The notes under the pieces were generated by a model, which searched no databases, had not been told where the DNA came from, and worked only from the letters and a program-made list of their open reading frames with translations. Source: Pseudodonghicola sp048268305 (GTDB lineage Bacteria; Pseudomonadota; Alphaproteobacteria; Rhodobacterales; Rhodobacteraceae). Taken from it: DNA of 64,000 bases. The translations under genes and the position numbers were made by a program. The DNA is taken from the NCBI RefSeq assembly GCF_048268305.1, contig NZ_JBLWVT010000009.1:224420-288419 (forward strand). Direction: 5' to 3'. Shown piece after piece: positions 16,980 to 25,812 of this stretch (position 1 is the stretch's first letter; each line of letters begins with the position of its first letter).

Positions 16980-17576
16980 TCAGACGGCCCTGAGCACCGG
17001 ATAGAGCGAAGCGACCAGCATGGCCGCCATGGTCCAGTTGAAGGCCGTCAACCGGCGCGGGTTGGTCAGGAGGCGGGCCATCTGTTGGCCGAGAACGGTC
17101 CAGGTGCTGATCGAGGGCAGGTTGATCGCGCCGAAGACCAGCGCCACCAGCAGCGTCGCGCCGATCGAATGGTCGGGGGTATAGGCGCTGATCGCGGTCA
17201 GGGCCATCGCCCAGGCCTTGGGGTTGACCCATTGGAAGGCGGCGGCCTGCAGGAAGCTGAAGGGGCGGCCGTTGCTCTCTCCGGTCTGGATCGGGGCGGC
17301 ATGGGCGATTTTCCACGCCAGCCACAGCAGATAGGCGACCGAGACGATCTTCAGGCCCGCATAGCTGTAGGGCACGGCGTCGAAGACCTGCGCCAGCCCG
17401 GCGCCGACCATCAACACCATGAAGGTGAAGCCCAGCCCGATCCCCAGCATATGGGGCAGCGTGCGGCGAAAGCCGAAATTGGCGCCCGAGGCCATCAGCA
17501 TCAGGTTGTTCGGCCCCGGGGTGATCGAGGAGACGAGGGCAAAGAGCGCGAGCGCGAGGAAGAGATCGTAGGTCAT
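16980..17576 (-). CDS. LysE/RhtB-family amino-acid exporter
   Basis: 198-residue inner-membrane protein with about six hydrophobic helices. The N-terminus has the family signature SSITPGPNNLMLMASGANFG, and FQWVNPKAWAMAL is a second conserved motif. It is divergent from an Lrp/AsnC regulator 73 bp away, the usual exporter-regulator arrangement, so the regulator probably senses the exported amino acid. The specific substrate cannot be told. Confidence 0.88.
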   Translation of the reverse strand: MTYDLFLALALFALVSSITPGPNNLMLMASGANFGFRRTLPHMLGIGLGFTFMVLMVGAGLAQVFDAVPYSYAGLKIVSVAYLLWLAWKIAHAAPIQTGESNGRPFSFLQAAAFQWVNPKAWAMALTAISAYTPDHSIGATLLVALVFGAINLPSISTWTVLGQQMARLLTNPRRLTAFNWTMAAMLVASLYPVLRAV

Positions 17577-17587
17577 GGCGTGGAATC

Positions 17588-17646
17588 TTGCGCATCAGCG
17601 CCGGAATTAAATTGCGTTTTGTTGTTCCGCAGCGAAAGATGCGCAA
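17588..17646. promoter_or_regulatory. Inverted half-sites between exporter and Lrp genes
   Basis: TTGCGCAT (17588-17595) and ATGCGCAA (17639-17646) are inverted copies 51 bp apart centre to centre, framing the divergent promoters. Lrp-family proteins wrap DNA over such distances. Confidence 0.4.
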
Positions 17647-17649
17647 CAA

Positions 17650-18102
17650 ATGACGAAGATGGATCAAATAAACCACTGGATATTGCGAGAGCTGACGCGC
17701 GACGGGCGGATCAGCAATCTCGATCTGGCCGAACGGGTGGGGCTGTCGCCCTCCGCCTGCCTGCGTCGGGTGCAGGAGCTGGAACGCGCGGGGGTGATCG
17801 CCGGCTATCGGGCGGTGCTGAACCCTGCGGCCATGGGGATCGGTTTCACCGCCTATCTGGGGGTGGGGCTGGGCGAACACACCAAGGCGGCGCAGGAGGC
17901 CTTTGAGCGCGCGGTGGCGCGGGCGCCTGAGGTGGTGGAATGCCATAATGTCACCGGCACCATCGAATATCTGCTGCGCGTCGAATGCGCCGATCTGCCG
18001 TCCTACAAGCGGTTTCATACCGATGTGTTGGGCACGCTGCCGCATGTCACCTCGATCACCTCCTATGTGGTGATGGATTCGCCCAAGGATGCCCGGGCCT
18101 GA
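17650..18102 (+). CDS. Lrp/AsnC-family regulator
   Basis: 150 residues. The N-terminal HTH reads DQINHWILRELTRDGRISN and LDLAERVGLSPSACLRRVQE. The C-terminal RAM (ligand/oligomer) domain includes VVECHNVTGTIEYLLRVECAD. ATGs at 17650 and 17659 are both in frame, and the family usually starts near the second (MDQINH). It probably controls the divergent LysE-type exporter and its own gene through the half-sites in the shared promoter. Confidence 0.88.
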   Translation: MTKMDQINHWILRELTRDGRISNLDLAERVGLSPSACLRRVQELERAGVIAGYRAVLNPAAMGIGFTAYLGVGLGEHTKAAQEAFERAVARAPEVVECHNVTGTIEYLLRVECADLPSYKRFHTDVLGTLPHVTSITSYVVMDSPKDARA

Positions 18103-18195
18103 TCCGCGCAAGGGGCTTGCCCGGGAACGCCGGCCTGCCTAGGCTCAGGATATGGTCAGGACCGGCCGGGCCGGTCGCGAAAAGGGATGCCTAGC

Positions 18196-18777
18196 ATGAA
18201 GATCGCAAGTGTCGCGGCCTTGGCCGCCTGGGCCTTGGGGGCTGTTGCGGCCGTCGCAGCGCCGCTGAAATTGACCCCGGCCGAGCCGCAGCCCTCCGGG
18301 CTGAAACCGGGGCTGGCGGTGAAATACGCCTATCTCGGCCCGCCGCCGCAGAAGATCCAGAGCATGTCGATGGCGCTGCAGATGCTGAATTCTGCCAAGC
18401 CTGGCCAGCCGTTGAAGGGGCTCGACTATCGCGACACCAACGAAGGTGATCCGGTTCTGACCCACAGCCAGGCCTTCAACGTCGCGGCGGCGATCACCGG
18501 CTTCATCCGTTTCGACGCGCCGGGTGTCTATGAGATCGAGACCTGGTCGAACGATGGCGTCGCGGCGCGGATCGGCGGTGCGGTGGTCGGCGATTTCGAC
18601 GGCCGCCAGGGCTGCGAGGCCAATCAGCGGGTCGAGGTCGAGGTGCCCAAGGCTGGCTGGTATCCGCTGGATTTCGCCTATTTCCAGAAATACGGCAGCG
18701 CTTGCCTGATGATGAAATGGGGCAAGTCCGGGGAAAAGCTGAAATGGGTGCCGGACGAGGTCTTCGGCTGGAAGTAA
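18196..18777 (+). CDS. Secreted PA14-like domain protein
   Basis: 193-residue exported protein of unknown role. The signal peptide MKIASVAALAAWALGAVAAV ends before APLKLTP. The mature part has GFIRFDAPGVYEIETWSND and ARIGGAVVGDFDGRQGC, resembling the carbohydrate-binding PA14 fold; two cysteines (in RQGCEA and SACLMM) could pair. AGGG lies nine bases before the ATG at 18196. The PA14 call is by pattern only. It is convergent with the racemase-like gene, six bases apart. Confidence 0.55.
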   Translation: MKIASVAALAAWALGAVAAVAAPLKLTPAEPQPSGLKPGLAVKYAYLGPPPQKIQSMSMALQMLNSAKPGQPLKGLDYRDTNEGDPVLTHSQAFNVAAAITGFIRFDAPGVYEIETWSNDGVAARIGGAVVGDFDGRQGCEANQRVEVEVPKAGWYPLDFAYFQKYGSACLMMKWGKSGEKLKWVPDEVFGWK

Positions 18778-18783
18778 GCCGGG

Positions 18784-19401
18784 CTATTCCAGCTCGAGCG
18801 CGGCGCGCAGGGCGGTTTCGGGCGAGCTGAGCACCGGGACCGCCGTTTTCAGATGGGCCGCCGCCCCGGCCATCGAGGCCTGCGCCAGCACCACGCAGGC
18901 GATTTCCGGGGCTGTCCGCAGCGCCTCGGCGATCCCTGCGGCCAAGGTGGCGGCAAAGCTTTCGGTTTGCCCCGTCTCGAACAGGCGCCAGGCCGCGCTG
19001 AGGTCGAGCAGGCGCAGATCGGAGGCCTTTCCGGCGGCCGCAAAGGCGGCCTCCAGCAGCGTCCGCGACGGCGTGCGGGTGCTCTCCAGGCAAAAGGCCA
19101 TCAGGACCGGCCCGCCGATCCGCGCGGCCTGCGCCATCATTGGCGCGTCGATGCGAATCGCGCCTGCCTCGGCCGCCAGCGGCCCCAGCGTGGTGCAGGT
19201 GCAAAGCACCCGGCCCGGCGCGGTGCGGATGGTTTCGGTGATCTCTGCCGCCAGATCGGCGCCGATGCCGCCCTGCGCGCGCGCCAGCCAGTCGGGCCGC
19301 ACGACATGGGCAAGGTGCGCCCCGGGGGCGACGCGGGCCGCAAGCCGGTCGAAGGTGGCGCGATGCACCTCAGCGGTATGGATCAGGGTGAGATCGGCCA
19401 T
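18784..19401 (-). CDS. Asp/Glu racemase superfamily protein
   Basis: 205 residues. The first half resembles the Asp/Glu/hydantoin racemase fold: IHTAEVHRATFDRL, then VLCTCTTLGPLA with the first catalytic-type cysteine region, and later IACVVLAQASMAGAA where the second Cys-containing strand normally lies (here Cys in AC-VVLAQ). The usual second CxxT motif is not clear, so it may act on something other than free glutamate. It lies 67 bp downstream of mcl1, and the D-glutamate genes are close by on the other strand. Confidence 0.6.
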   Translation of the reverse strand: MADLTLIHTAEVHRATFDRLAARVAPGAHLAHVVRPDWLARAQGGIGADLAAEITETIRTAPGRVLCTCTTLGPLAAEAGAIRIDAPMMAQAARIGGPVLMAFCLESTRTPSRTLLEAAFAAAGKASDLRLLDLSAAWRLFETGQTESFAATLAAGIAEALRTAPEIACVVLAQASMAGAAAHLKTAVPVLSSPETALRAALELE

Positions 19402-19468
19402 GTGATCCTCAATGAAAAAGGGGGCGCCGGTCGGACGCCCCCCGAAATCGCTTGCGGCCTGGTCGGGC

Positions 19469-20428
19469 TCACTTGCCGGCGATCAGCTCGGCCTGGGCGA
19501 CGATCACCTCGGCCTGCTTGATGCTGGCGATATCGACCAGACGGCCCTTGTAGACGGTGGCGCCTTCGCCGCGCGCCTTGGCGTCTTCCATCGCGGCGAG
19601 GATTTCGCGCGCCTCGGCCACGGCGGCCTCGGACGGGGTGAAGACCTCGTTGGCCAGGGCCACCTGTTTCGGGTGGATCGCCCATTTTCCGACCATGCCC
19701 AGCGTCGCGGACCGCAGCGCCTGGGCGCGGAAGCCGTCATCGTCCGAGAAATCGCCGAACGGCCCGTCGACCGGCAGCACCCCATGGGTGCGGCAGGCGG
19801 CGACGATGGCAGCCTGGGCCCAATGCCAGGGATCCGACCAGTACTTTGCGCCCTCGCGCAGCATGTAATAGTTTTCCTGGGTGCCGCCGATGCCGGTGGT
19901 CTGCATCCCCATCGAGGCGGCAAAGTCGGCGGCGCCGAGGCTCATGGCGACGAGGCGGGGCGAGCTGGCGGCGATCTCTTCCACATGGGCGATGCCGGCG
20001 GCCGATTCGATGATCACCTCGAAGTTGATCTTCTTGCTGCGGCCCTTGGCGGTTTCCACTGCGGTGGCCAGCGCGTCGACCGCATAGACGTCGGCGGCGC
20101 AGCCGACTTTCGGGATCATGATCTGATCGAGCCGCTCGCCCGCCTGCTCCAGCAGGTCGACCACATCACGATACCAATAGGGGGTGTCGAGCCCGTTGAT
20201 CCGCACCGAGAGGGTCTTGGTGCCCCAGTCGATCTCGGAAATCGCCTGGATGATATTGGCGCGGGCGGAAGCCTTGTCGGAGGGGGCCACCGAATCTTCG
20301 AGGTCGAGGTTGATCACATCGGCGGCGCTGGCCGCCATCTTGGGAAACAGTGCCGGGCGCGAGCCGGGGCCGAACAACTGGCAGCGATTGGGGCGCGCCG
20401 GGGCGGCGGGCTGGATGCGAAAGCTCAT
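19469..20428 (-). CDS. mcl1: L-malyl-CoA / beta-methylmalyl-CoA lyase
   Basis: 319 residues, very like Rhodobacter Mcl1 (about 318 residues). The HpcH/HpaI-type TIM barrel shows RPNRCQLFGPGSRPALF, NLDLEDSVAP (metal-binding Glu/Asp), VEVIIESAAGI-type strand (FEVIIESAAGIAHVEE) and GMVGKWAIHPKQV. It cleaves beta-methylmalyl-CoA to glyoxylate and propionyl-CoA and condenses or cleaves malyl-CoA, serving the ethylmalonyl-CoA pathway for acetate growth. It is divergent from dgcN across a 280-bp region. Confidence 0.93.
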   Translation of the reverse strand: MSFRIQPAAPARPNRCQLFGPGSRPALFPKMAASAADVINLDLEDSVAPSDKASARANIIQAISEIDWGTKTLSVRINGLDTPYWYRDVVDLLEQAGERLDQIMIPKVGCAADVYAVDALATAVETAKGRSKKINFEVIIESAAGIAHVEEIAASSPRLVAMSLGAADFAASMGMQTTGIGGTQENYYMLREGAKYWSDPWHWAQAAIVAACRTHGVLPVDGPFGDFSDDDGFRAQALRSATLGMVGKWAIHPKQVALANEVFTPSEAAVAEAREILAAMEDAKARGEGATVYKGRLVDIASIKQAEVIVAQAELIAGK

Positions 20429-20583
20429 GGACGGAACCCTCCGGGTAATGATGTTGCTATTTTTCTGGCTCTGGGCGTATTAAATTGCGTCTCTTCCTGC
20501 AAGGAGATTGTGCGGATGCAGAAATTTCCGCACGGGCGAAAGGCTGGAGGAGATTCGCGGCTTTCTGGCGGACTTGCGTAAAT

Positions 20584-20614
20584 ATTCTTCATTTTTGTCG
20601 AACTGGTGAAGAAT
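20584..20614. promoter_or_regulatory. Inverted repeat in mcl1-dgcN divergent region
   Basis: ATTCTTCA (20584-20591) and TGAAGAAT (20607-20614) form an 8-bp dyad with a 15-bp spacer, about 95 bp upstream of dgcN. It is a candidate regulator site; the regulator is unknown. Confidence 0.4.
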
Positions 20615-20708
20615 CTTGCGCATATTCGCGAATGCATCGTGGAAAACGCGATACATTCCGGCTTTTATTTCGCTAGCGTAATCGGGAATAACGATGGAGA
20701 CATGCGCA

Positions 20709-21710
20709 ATGATCGAGACCCCGTATCTGCTGTTCCTGGGCGACGCTCCCGACCAACTCGCCGCCAAGGTGGCGCAGGGCATCAAGGACTGGCGCCCGGA
20801 GAATGCTGTGGGCCAGTTCCGCATGGAAGGCTGCAAGGCCGATCTGGGCCTGGCCGACATGAGCCTCGCCGAAGCCAAGGCCGCCGGAGCCAAGACGCTG
20901 GTGATCGGCGTCGCCAACCGTGGCGGCATCATCAGCCAGGAATGGAAAAAAGTGCTGGTCGCGGCGCTGGAAGAGGGCTTCGATCTCGCCTCCGGCCTGC
21001 ACAACCTGCTGCGCAACGAACCTGACCTGGTCGCCGTGGCCGAAGCCACCGGCCGGAAGTTGCACGATGTGCGCATCCCGACCGTGCAATATCCGATCGC
21101 CAATGGCGTGAAACGGACCGGCAAACGCTGCCTGGCCGTCGGCACCGACTGTTCGGTGGGCAAGATGTACACCGCGCTGGCGATGGATGCCGAAATGCGC
21201 GCCCGCGGCATGCAGTCGACCTTCCGCGCCACCGGCCAGACCGGCATCCTGATCACCGGCGGCGGCGTGCCGCTCGATGCGGTGATCGCCGATTTCATGG
21301 CCGGGTCGATCGAATATCTGACCCCGAACAACGACCCCGAGCATTGGGATCTGATCGAAGGCCAGGGCTCGCTGTTCCACGTTTCCTATTCCGGCGTGAC
21401 GCTGGCGCTGGTGCATGGCGGTCAGCCGGATGCGCTGGTCCTCTGCCACGAGCCGACCCGCCCGCATATGCGCGGCCTGCCGGGCTATACCCTGCCGTCG
21501 CTGGAAGATCTGCGCGACGTGGCGCTGAAGCTGGCGCAGGTTGCCAACCCCGCCTGCGTGGTGGCCGGGATCTCGGTCAATACCCAGCACATGGGCGAGG
21601 ACGAGGCACAGGCCTATCTCGCCAAGCTCGAGGCCGAGATGGGCCTGCCGGCGACCGACCCGTTCCGCTATGGTGCGGGCAAGCTGGTGGATGCGCTGGC
21701 CGCGATCTGA
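20709..21710 (+). CDS. dgcN: DgcN-like D-glutamate N-acetyltransferase (DUF1611)
   Basis: 333 residues, DUF1611/DgcN family. A Rossmann-like N-terminal part precedes the P-loop VGTDCSVGKMYTAL (144-157), followed by GQTGILITGGGVPLDAV and a C-terminal GISVNTQHMGEDEA. In the known DgcN-DgcA route, DgcN acetylates D-glutamate to N-acetyl-D-glutamate. The start at 20709 has GGAGA nine bases upstream; an earlier ATG at 20694 contains that site itself. The DgcA-like gene follows in the same direction after 121 bp, which strongly supports the pathway. Confidence 0.85.
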   Translation: MIETPYLLFLGDAPDQLAAKVAQGIKDWRPENAVGQFRMEGCKADLGLADMSLAEAKAAGAKTLVIGVANRGGIISQEWKKVLVAALEEGFDLASGLHNLLRNEPDLVAVAEATGRKLHDVRIPTVQYPIANGVKRTGKRCLAVGTDCSVGKMYTALAMDAEMRARGMQSTFRATGQTGILITGGGVPLDAVIADFMAGSIEYLTPNNDPEHWDLIEGQGSLFHVSYSGVTLALVHGGQPDALVLCHEPTRPHMRGLPGYTLPSLEDLRDVALKLAQVANPACVVAGISVNTQHMGEDEAQAYLAKLEAEMGLPATDPFRYGAGKLVDALAAI

Positions 21711-21831
21711 CCTTCGGGCCGAGAAGAAGACAGGGGGCGTGCCGCGATCGGCGGCGCGTCCGCGCCCCTTCGGGGGATTGACGTTTCAAGTGAAGAGGGG
21801 GCGCCCGCAGGTGTCCCGACAGGGGGACCGG

Positions 21832-22797
21832 ATGACCATCGACGTGACGCGCGACGTCTTCAAGCTGGCGCAGGTATTCACCATCAGCCGCGGGTCGCGC
21901 ACCGAAGCCAAGGTGCTGACGGTGCGGGTGACCCGGAACGGCATCACCGGCTGGGGCGAATGCGTGCCCTATGCCCGTTATGACGAGACGCTGGACAGCG
22001 TCGAAGAGGAAATCCGCGGACTGCCGTCGGATGTGACCCGCGCGGCGCTTTACGACCTGCTGCCGGCGGGGGCCGCCCGCAACGCCGTCGATTGCGCGCT
22101 GTGGGACTGGGAAGCCAAGAGTGCCGGCAAACGGGTCTGGGAATTGGCGGGGCTGGCCGCGCCGGGGCCGGAGATCACCGCCTATACGCTGTCGCTGGAC
22201 ACCCCCGAGGCGATGCAGGCGCAGGCCGCCAAGAACGCCTTCCGCCCGCTTCTGAAGATCAAGCTCGGCACGCCGGACGACATGCCGCGGCTGGAAGCGG
22301 TACGCGCCGGCGCGCCGAAGTCCCGGATCATCGTCGACGCCAACGAGGGCTGGTCGGCCGAGGTCTATGCCGATCTGGCGCCGCATCTGGTGCGGCTGGG
22401 GGTGCAGCTGGTCGAACAGCCGCTGCCGGCCTCGCAGGACGAGGCGCTGATCGGAATGGAACGCCCGGTGCCGGTCTGCGCCGATGAGAGCTGCCATGAC
22501 CGCGCCTCGCTGCCCGGGCTGAAGGGCAAGTACGATGTGATCAACATCAAGCTCGACAAGACCGGCGGGCTGACCGAGGCGCTGGCCCTGCGTCAGGCGG
22601 CGTTGGCCGAGGGCTACAAGGTCATGGTGGGCTGCATGGTGGGCAGCTCGCTCGCCATGGCGCCGGCGACGCTGGTGGCACAGGGCGCGGCGGTGGTGGA
22701 CCTTGACGGGCCGCTTCTGTTGGCAGAAGACCGCGACCATGCGCTGTGCTTCGACGACAAGGGTGTGCATCCGCCGGATGCGGCGCTTTGGGGCTGA
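21832..22797 (+). CDS. dgcA: DgcA-like N-acetyl-D-glutamate racemase (enolase superfamily)
   Basis: 321-residue enolase-superfamily protein of the dipeptide-epimerase group. Catalytic lysines are in LLKIKLGT (K142/K144) and INIKLDKTGG (K240). Metal ligands are D169 (VDANEGW), E195 (VEQPL) and D218 (CADES). Next to dgcN it is best read as DgcA, which racemises N-acetyl-D-glutamate to the L form. The ATG at 21832 follows AGGGGG. On sequence alone an L-Ala-D/L-Glu epimerase is the main alternative, so the neighbour decides the call. Confidence 0.82.
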   Translation: MTIDVTRDVFKLAQVFTISRGSRTEAKVLTVRVTRNGITGWGECVPYARYDETLDSVEEEIRGLPSDVTRAALYDLLPAGAARNAVDCALWDWEAKSAGKRVWELAGLAAPGPEITAYTLSLDTPEAMQAQAAKNAFRPLLKIKLGTPDDMPRLEAVRAGAPKSRIIVDANEGWSAEVYADLAPHLVRLGVQLVEQPLPASQDEALIGMERPVPVCADESCHDRASLPGLKGKYDVINIKLDKTGGLTEALALRQAALAEGYKVMVGCMVGSSLAMAPATLVAQGAAVVDLDGPLLLAEDRDHALCFDDKGVHPPDAALWG

Positions 22798-22882
22798 GAG
22801 ACCCCTTTCGGAATTCATCATATCACCCGCCCTTGGCCAGACCCCGGGGGAGGGCGCGAAGGACAAAGGTTAGGAACGCGAA

Positions 22883-23743
22883 ATGAGCCGGACTGTCTAT
22901 CTGAACGGAACCTATCTGCCCGAGGAAGAGGCCCAGGTGTCGATCTTCGACCGCGGCTTTGTCATGGGCGATGCGGTCTATGAGGTCACCTGTGTGCTCG
23001 ATGGCAAGCTGACCGAGTTCGACGGCCATATGGCGCGTCTGCAACGGTCGCTGAAAGAGCTGGAGATGGTCTGCGACATCACCCGCGACGAATGGCTGGA
23101 GATTCACCGCAAGCTGATCGAGCTGAACGGTGTCGAAGAGGGCGGCGTCTATCTGCAGGTGACCCGGGGCAATGCCGGCGATCGCGATTTCCATTACCCG
23201 CCGGCCGGCACCCCGCCGACCGTGGTGCTCTATACCCAGTCCAAGCCGGGTCTGGTCGAGGATCCCAAGGCCGACAAGGGCATCAAGGTGATCTCGGTTC
23301 CCGATCTGCGTTGGCATCGCCGCGACATCAAGACCGTGCAGCTGCTCTATGCCTCGATGGCGAAGATGGCGGCCGAGAAGGAAGGCAAGGACGATGCCTG
23401 GTTCGTCGAGGACGGCTATGTCACCGAAGGCTCGTCGAACAATTGCTATATCGTGAAGGGCGGCAAGATCATCACCCGCGACCTGTCGCATGACATCCTG
23501 CACGGGATCACCCGCGGCTCGGTGCTGCGGATGGCGCGGGAGGCGCAGATGGTGATCGAGGAGCGCCCCTTCACCATCGCCGAGGCGCAATCGGCGGACG
23601 AGGCCTTCTATACCTCGGCCTCGGCCTTCGTGATGCCGATCGTCGAAGTCGACGGCGTGGCGCTGGGCGACGGCAAGCCGGGCAAGGTGGCCAAGCGGCT
23701 GCGCGAAATCTATATCGAGGAAAGCCGCAACTCGGCGATCTGA
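22883..23743 (+). CDS. D-amino acid aminotransferase, class IV PLP enzyme
   Basis: 286 residues of fold-type IV. The N-terminus has NGTYLPEEEAQVSIFDRGF. K150 in RRDIKTVQLL is the PLP lysine, matching the position in Bacillus D-amino acid aminotransferase. The PLP-phosphate loop is EGSSNN, and GITRGSVLRMA follows. It would interconvert D-glutamate and D-alanine with 2-oxo acids. It follows dgcA in the same direction by 85 bp, with its own AGGA ribosome site and a strong terminator after it. A branched-chain aminotransferase is the less likely alternative. Confidence 0.85.
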   Translation: MSRTVYLNGTYLPEEEAQVSIFDRGFVMGDAVYEVTCVLDGKLTEFDGHMARLQRSLKELEMVCDITRDEWLEIHRKLIELNGVEEGGVYLQVTRGNAGDRDFHYPPAGTPPTVVLYTQSKPGLVEDPKADKGIKVISVPDLRWHRRDIKTVQLLYASMAKMAAEKEGKDDAWFVEDGYVTEGSSNNCYIVKGGKIITRDLSHDILHGITRGSVLRMAREAQMVIEERPFTIAEAQSADEAFYTSASAFVMPIVEVDGVALGDGKPGKVAKRLREIYIEESRNSAI

Positions 23744-23764
23744 TCCGATTTGATCGGGACCGGG

Positions 23765-23795
23765 AAGGGGCGGGCATTGATCCGCCCCTTTTTGT
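23765..23795 (+). terminator. Rho-independent terminator after D-amino acid aminotransferase
   Basis: AAGGGGCGG (23765-23773) pairs with CCGCCCCTT (23782-23790) and is followed by TTTGTTG. This is a classical stem plus U-tract at the end of the dgcN-dgcA-aminotransferase group. Confidence 0.8.
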
Positions 23796-23813
23796 TGTGT
23801 CTTCGGGGGGGCG

Positions 23814-25139
23814 TCAGGCAACCGATGCTTTCTCGGCGTCATGGCCGATGTGCCGATCGGCGACGAAGGCCTTGTCGTTCTTCAGGTGGCGCGCCGTCAG
23901 CTGGCGGGCCTGCCGCCCGGAGATCAGCGGCCGGGCCGGTGGGGGCATGCGGCCCTGCTCTCGAAAGGTGGGGAACAGGCGGAAGATTTCGGCCTGCGCC
24001 TTCGGTGAGAGCGCCTGCAGCGCCATGGGGCCGGTATAGAGAGATTCCGCCGCGGTTCCGTTTGCGATCAGCACCTCATGCCGGTCGAAGAGGATATGGA
24101 AATACCAGACCTCCTCCAGCTCCTGCACGATTTCGATGCCGTCGGCGCGCAAGAGCGTTTTGGCCGACAGCAACACCTCGGGTTCCCCGAACATCCTCTG
24201 GGCGATTGGGGAGCGGATCAGGAGGCGATGTTGCGGGGACACCACGAGATCGGTCTGCGGCACCCCCCTGCCAAGGGCTCCGGCCTGGATGCGGATCGGG
24301 CGGATTTTCTCGGACAGTTGCAGCTGGTCTGAGGTGATCTTGACCGAGCCGATCCAGCGGATTGGCTGCGGGCCGTGATCCAGGGTGTGGACCAGTTCGC
24401 CCTCCGTCAGCTCTTCGATCGGGATGCTGCCACGGGGGGTCTCAAGCCGAGTGCCGCGGGTGAAGCAGATGACGTTCGTGGAAGGGAAGGTGAATGTATC
24501 GGCGGTGATCAGGTCGTTCGAGGGATCGCTATCATTGAGTGAGGCGGTTATTGCCGCGTAATCCTCAGGGGTTACACCCGAAACGTCGACCCAGACGCTC
24601 TGCACCAGAAGGCCGGTGTAGCTGCCGTAATGCAGTGTCAGAGTTTGGTTGTTCTGATCATAGCTTGATATCGACAGGTTGTTGGAGATGCCGGTGATGC
24701 TTAAGCTGTCGCCAGCGGCCATGCCGGAAACATTGAAGACGACGGTGGACAGCAGGCTGACAGAGGGATCATAGACGAAATTCCCGGCCTCGGAGCCGGA
24801 GTAGACCACATTATAGGCATTCAGGAGGCTGGCGACCGTAGTGACGGTACTGGCGTCAATAACAACGGTCGATGTGTCGCCGACGCCGAAGGTGAAGGAG
24901 GACAGGGCACTGATATCGAGAACCCCGAGCCTGACGGTCAGCTCAGCCCCGTTTATGGTATTGAATGTCGGGTTCGAAAGGGCGGTGACATTGGCAATGG
25001 ATTGGAGCTCTACATTGGCCCCGTCGATCGTCAGCGTGTGCGATCCCAGTGCCGAGATATCAACAAATGTCGTCTCGGCGCCGTCCGTATCTGTGATAAC
25101 CTGATCGGAAGTTCCAAGATCTACAGAAATAATTGCCAT
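23814..25139 (-). CDS. Secreted Hint-domain protein
   Basis: 441 residues. The first 220 are a Ser/Thr/Val-rich, beta-repeat-like sequence without lysines or a classical signal, typical of type I-secreted or surface proteins. The second part is a Hint (hedgehog/intein-like) domain beginning VICFTRGTRLETPRG and continuing EGELVHTLDHGPQPIRWIG and VSPQHRLLI. Cys at the splice position suggests autoprocessing. GAGG lies five bases before the ATG. It is isolated, with a tandem 11-bp repeat 157 bp upstream. Such proteins are frequent in Rhodobacteraceae, and their role is not known to me. Confidence 0.8.
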   Translation of the reverse strand: MAIISVDLGTSDQVITDTDGAETTFVDISALGSHTLTIDGANVELQSIANVTALSNPTFNTINGAELTVRLGVLDISALSSFTFGVGDTSTVVIDASTVTTVASLLNAYNVVYSGSEAGNFVYDPSVSLLSTVVFNVSGMAAGDSLSITGISNNLSISSYDQNNQTLTLHYGSYTGLLVQSVWVDVSGVTPEDYAAITASLNDSDPSNDLITADTFTFPSTNVICFTRGTRLETPRGSIPIEELTEGELVHTLDHGPQPIRWIGSVKITSDQLQLSEKIRPIRIQAGALGRGVPQTDLVVSPQHRLLIRSPIAQRMFGEPEVLLSAKTLLRADGIEIVQELEEVWYFHILFDRHEVLIANGTAAESLYTGPMALQALSPKAQAEIFRLFPTFREQGRMPPPARPLISGRQARQLTARHLKNDKAFVADRHIGHDAEKASVA

Positions 25140-25530
25140 GTTTACCTCACTATACCCGAGGACGATGGCTCAACTAAAACTGGTATACTGAGAAACGAAT
25201 AACGCCACCGCGATGGTTCAACTCTTGAGGAGATGCTTCTCTATGGTTGTGTAGTGATCCATCAGAATCTGACACGCGTAAAGTTTTATTTAAATATTGA
25301 TGCATAATTGATGCATAAATGTGCGAACTAACCATCCGCTTGTGTTGGAGGGCCGCAAATCTGGATAATGGTCTCTGTACTTTTCACCTTTTGCTCGTAT
25401 CGGCAGCCGGAGGTGAGCGACGCCAGGCGCGACGACCGAGGTGTCAGAGGATCGCATGGGCAATCGCCCTGGACACCACTCGATTGGCGCCGATATGGGC
25501 GGGTCTCCGCCTCAGTCATGGGGCCGGCTG
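25140..25530. other. Gene-free region upstream of Hint gene
   Basis: 391 bp without a supported gene. The part near 25270-25325 is AT-rich and holds the tandem 11-bp repeat. The remainder up to 25530 leads into the broken ABC-F gene and has no recognisable coding text. Confidence 0.5.
25296..25317. repeat. Tandem 11-bp repeat, two units
   Basis: ATTGATGCATA is present twice head to tail (25296-25306, 25307-25317), about one helical turn per unit, each with an ATGCAT palindrome. It is probably a regulator site for the Hint-domain gene. Confidence 0.6.
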
Positions 25531-25812
25531 TCAGCCTGTCAGGGCGATGGTTCGGTGCGGCTCCAGCGCCTGCAGAAACGCCTTGTCGTGACTGATCACC
25601 AGCAGCGCCCCGTCATAGGCCGAGAGCGCGGCTTCGAGCGCCGCGATGCCGTCGAGATCGAGGTGGTTGGTGGGTTCGTCCAGGATCAGCAGCATCGGCG
25701 GCGGGGTCGCGCCGAGGGTGCAGGCGAGGCCCGCGCGCAGGCGTTCGCCTCCGCTCAGATCGGCGGCCCGACGCAGGGCGTCGCCAGCGCGAAAGCCGAA
25801 CCGGGCGAGCGC
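25531..25812 (-). pseudogene. ABC-F ATPase, C-terminal fragment
   Basis: Only the last 93 residues remain. They start at ALARFGFRAG and contain the signature LSGGERLRAGLA, Walker B LLILDEPTNHLDL and VISHDKAF, ending with a normal stop. More than 400 upstream residues are missing: at 25,806-25,815 the sequence switches directly to a YdcZ-type gene on the other strand. This is a deletion or rearrangement scar. It cannot work as an ATPase without Walker A. Confidence 0.85.
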
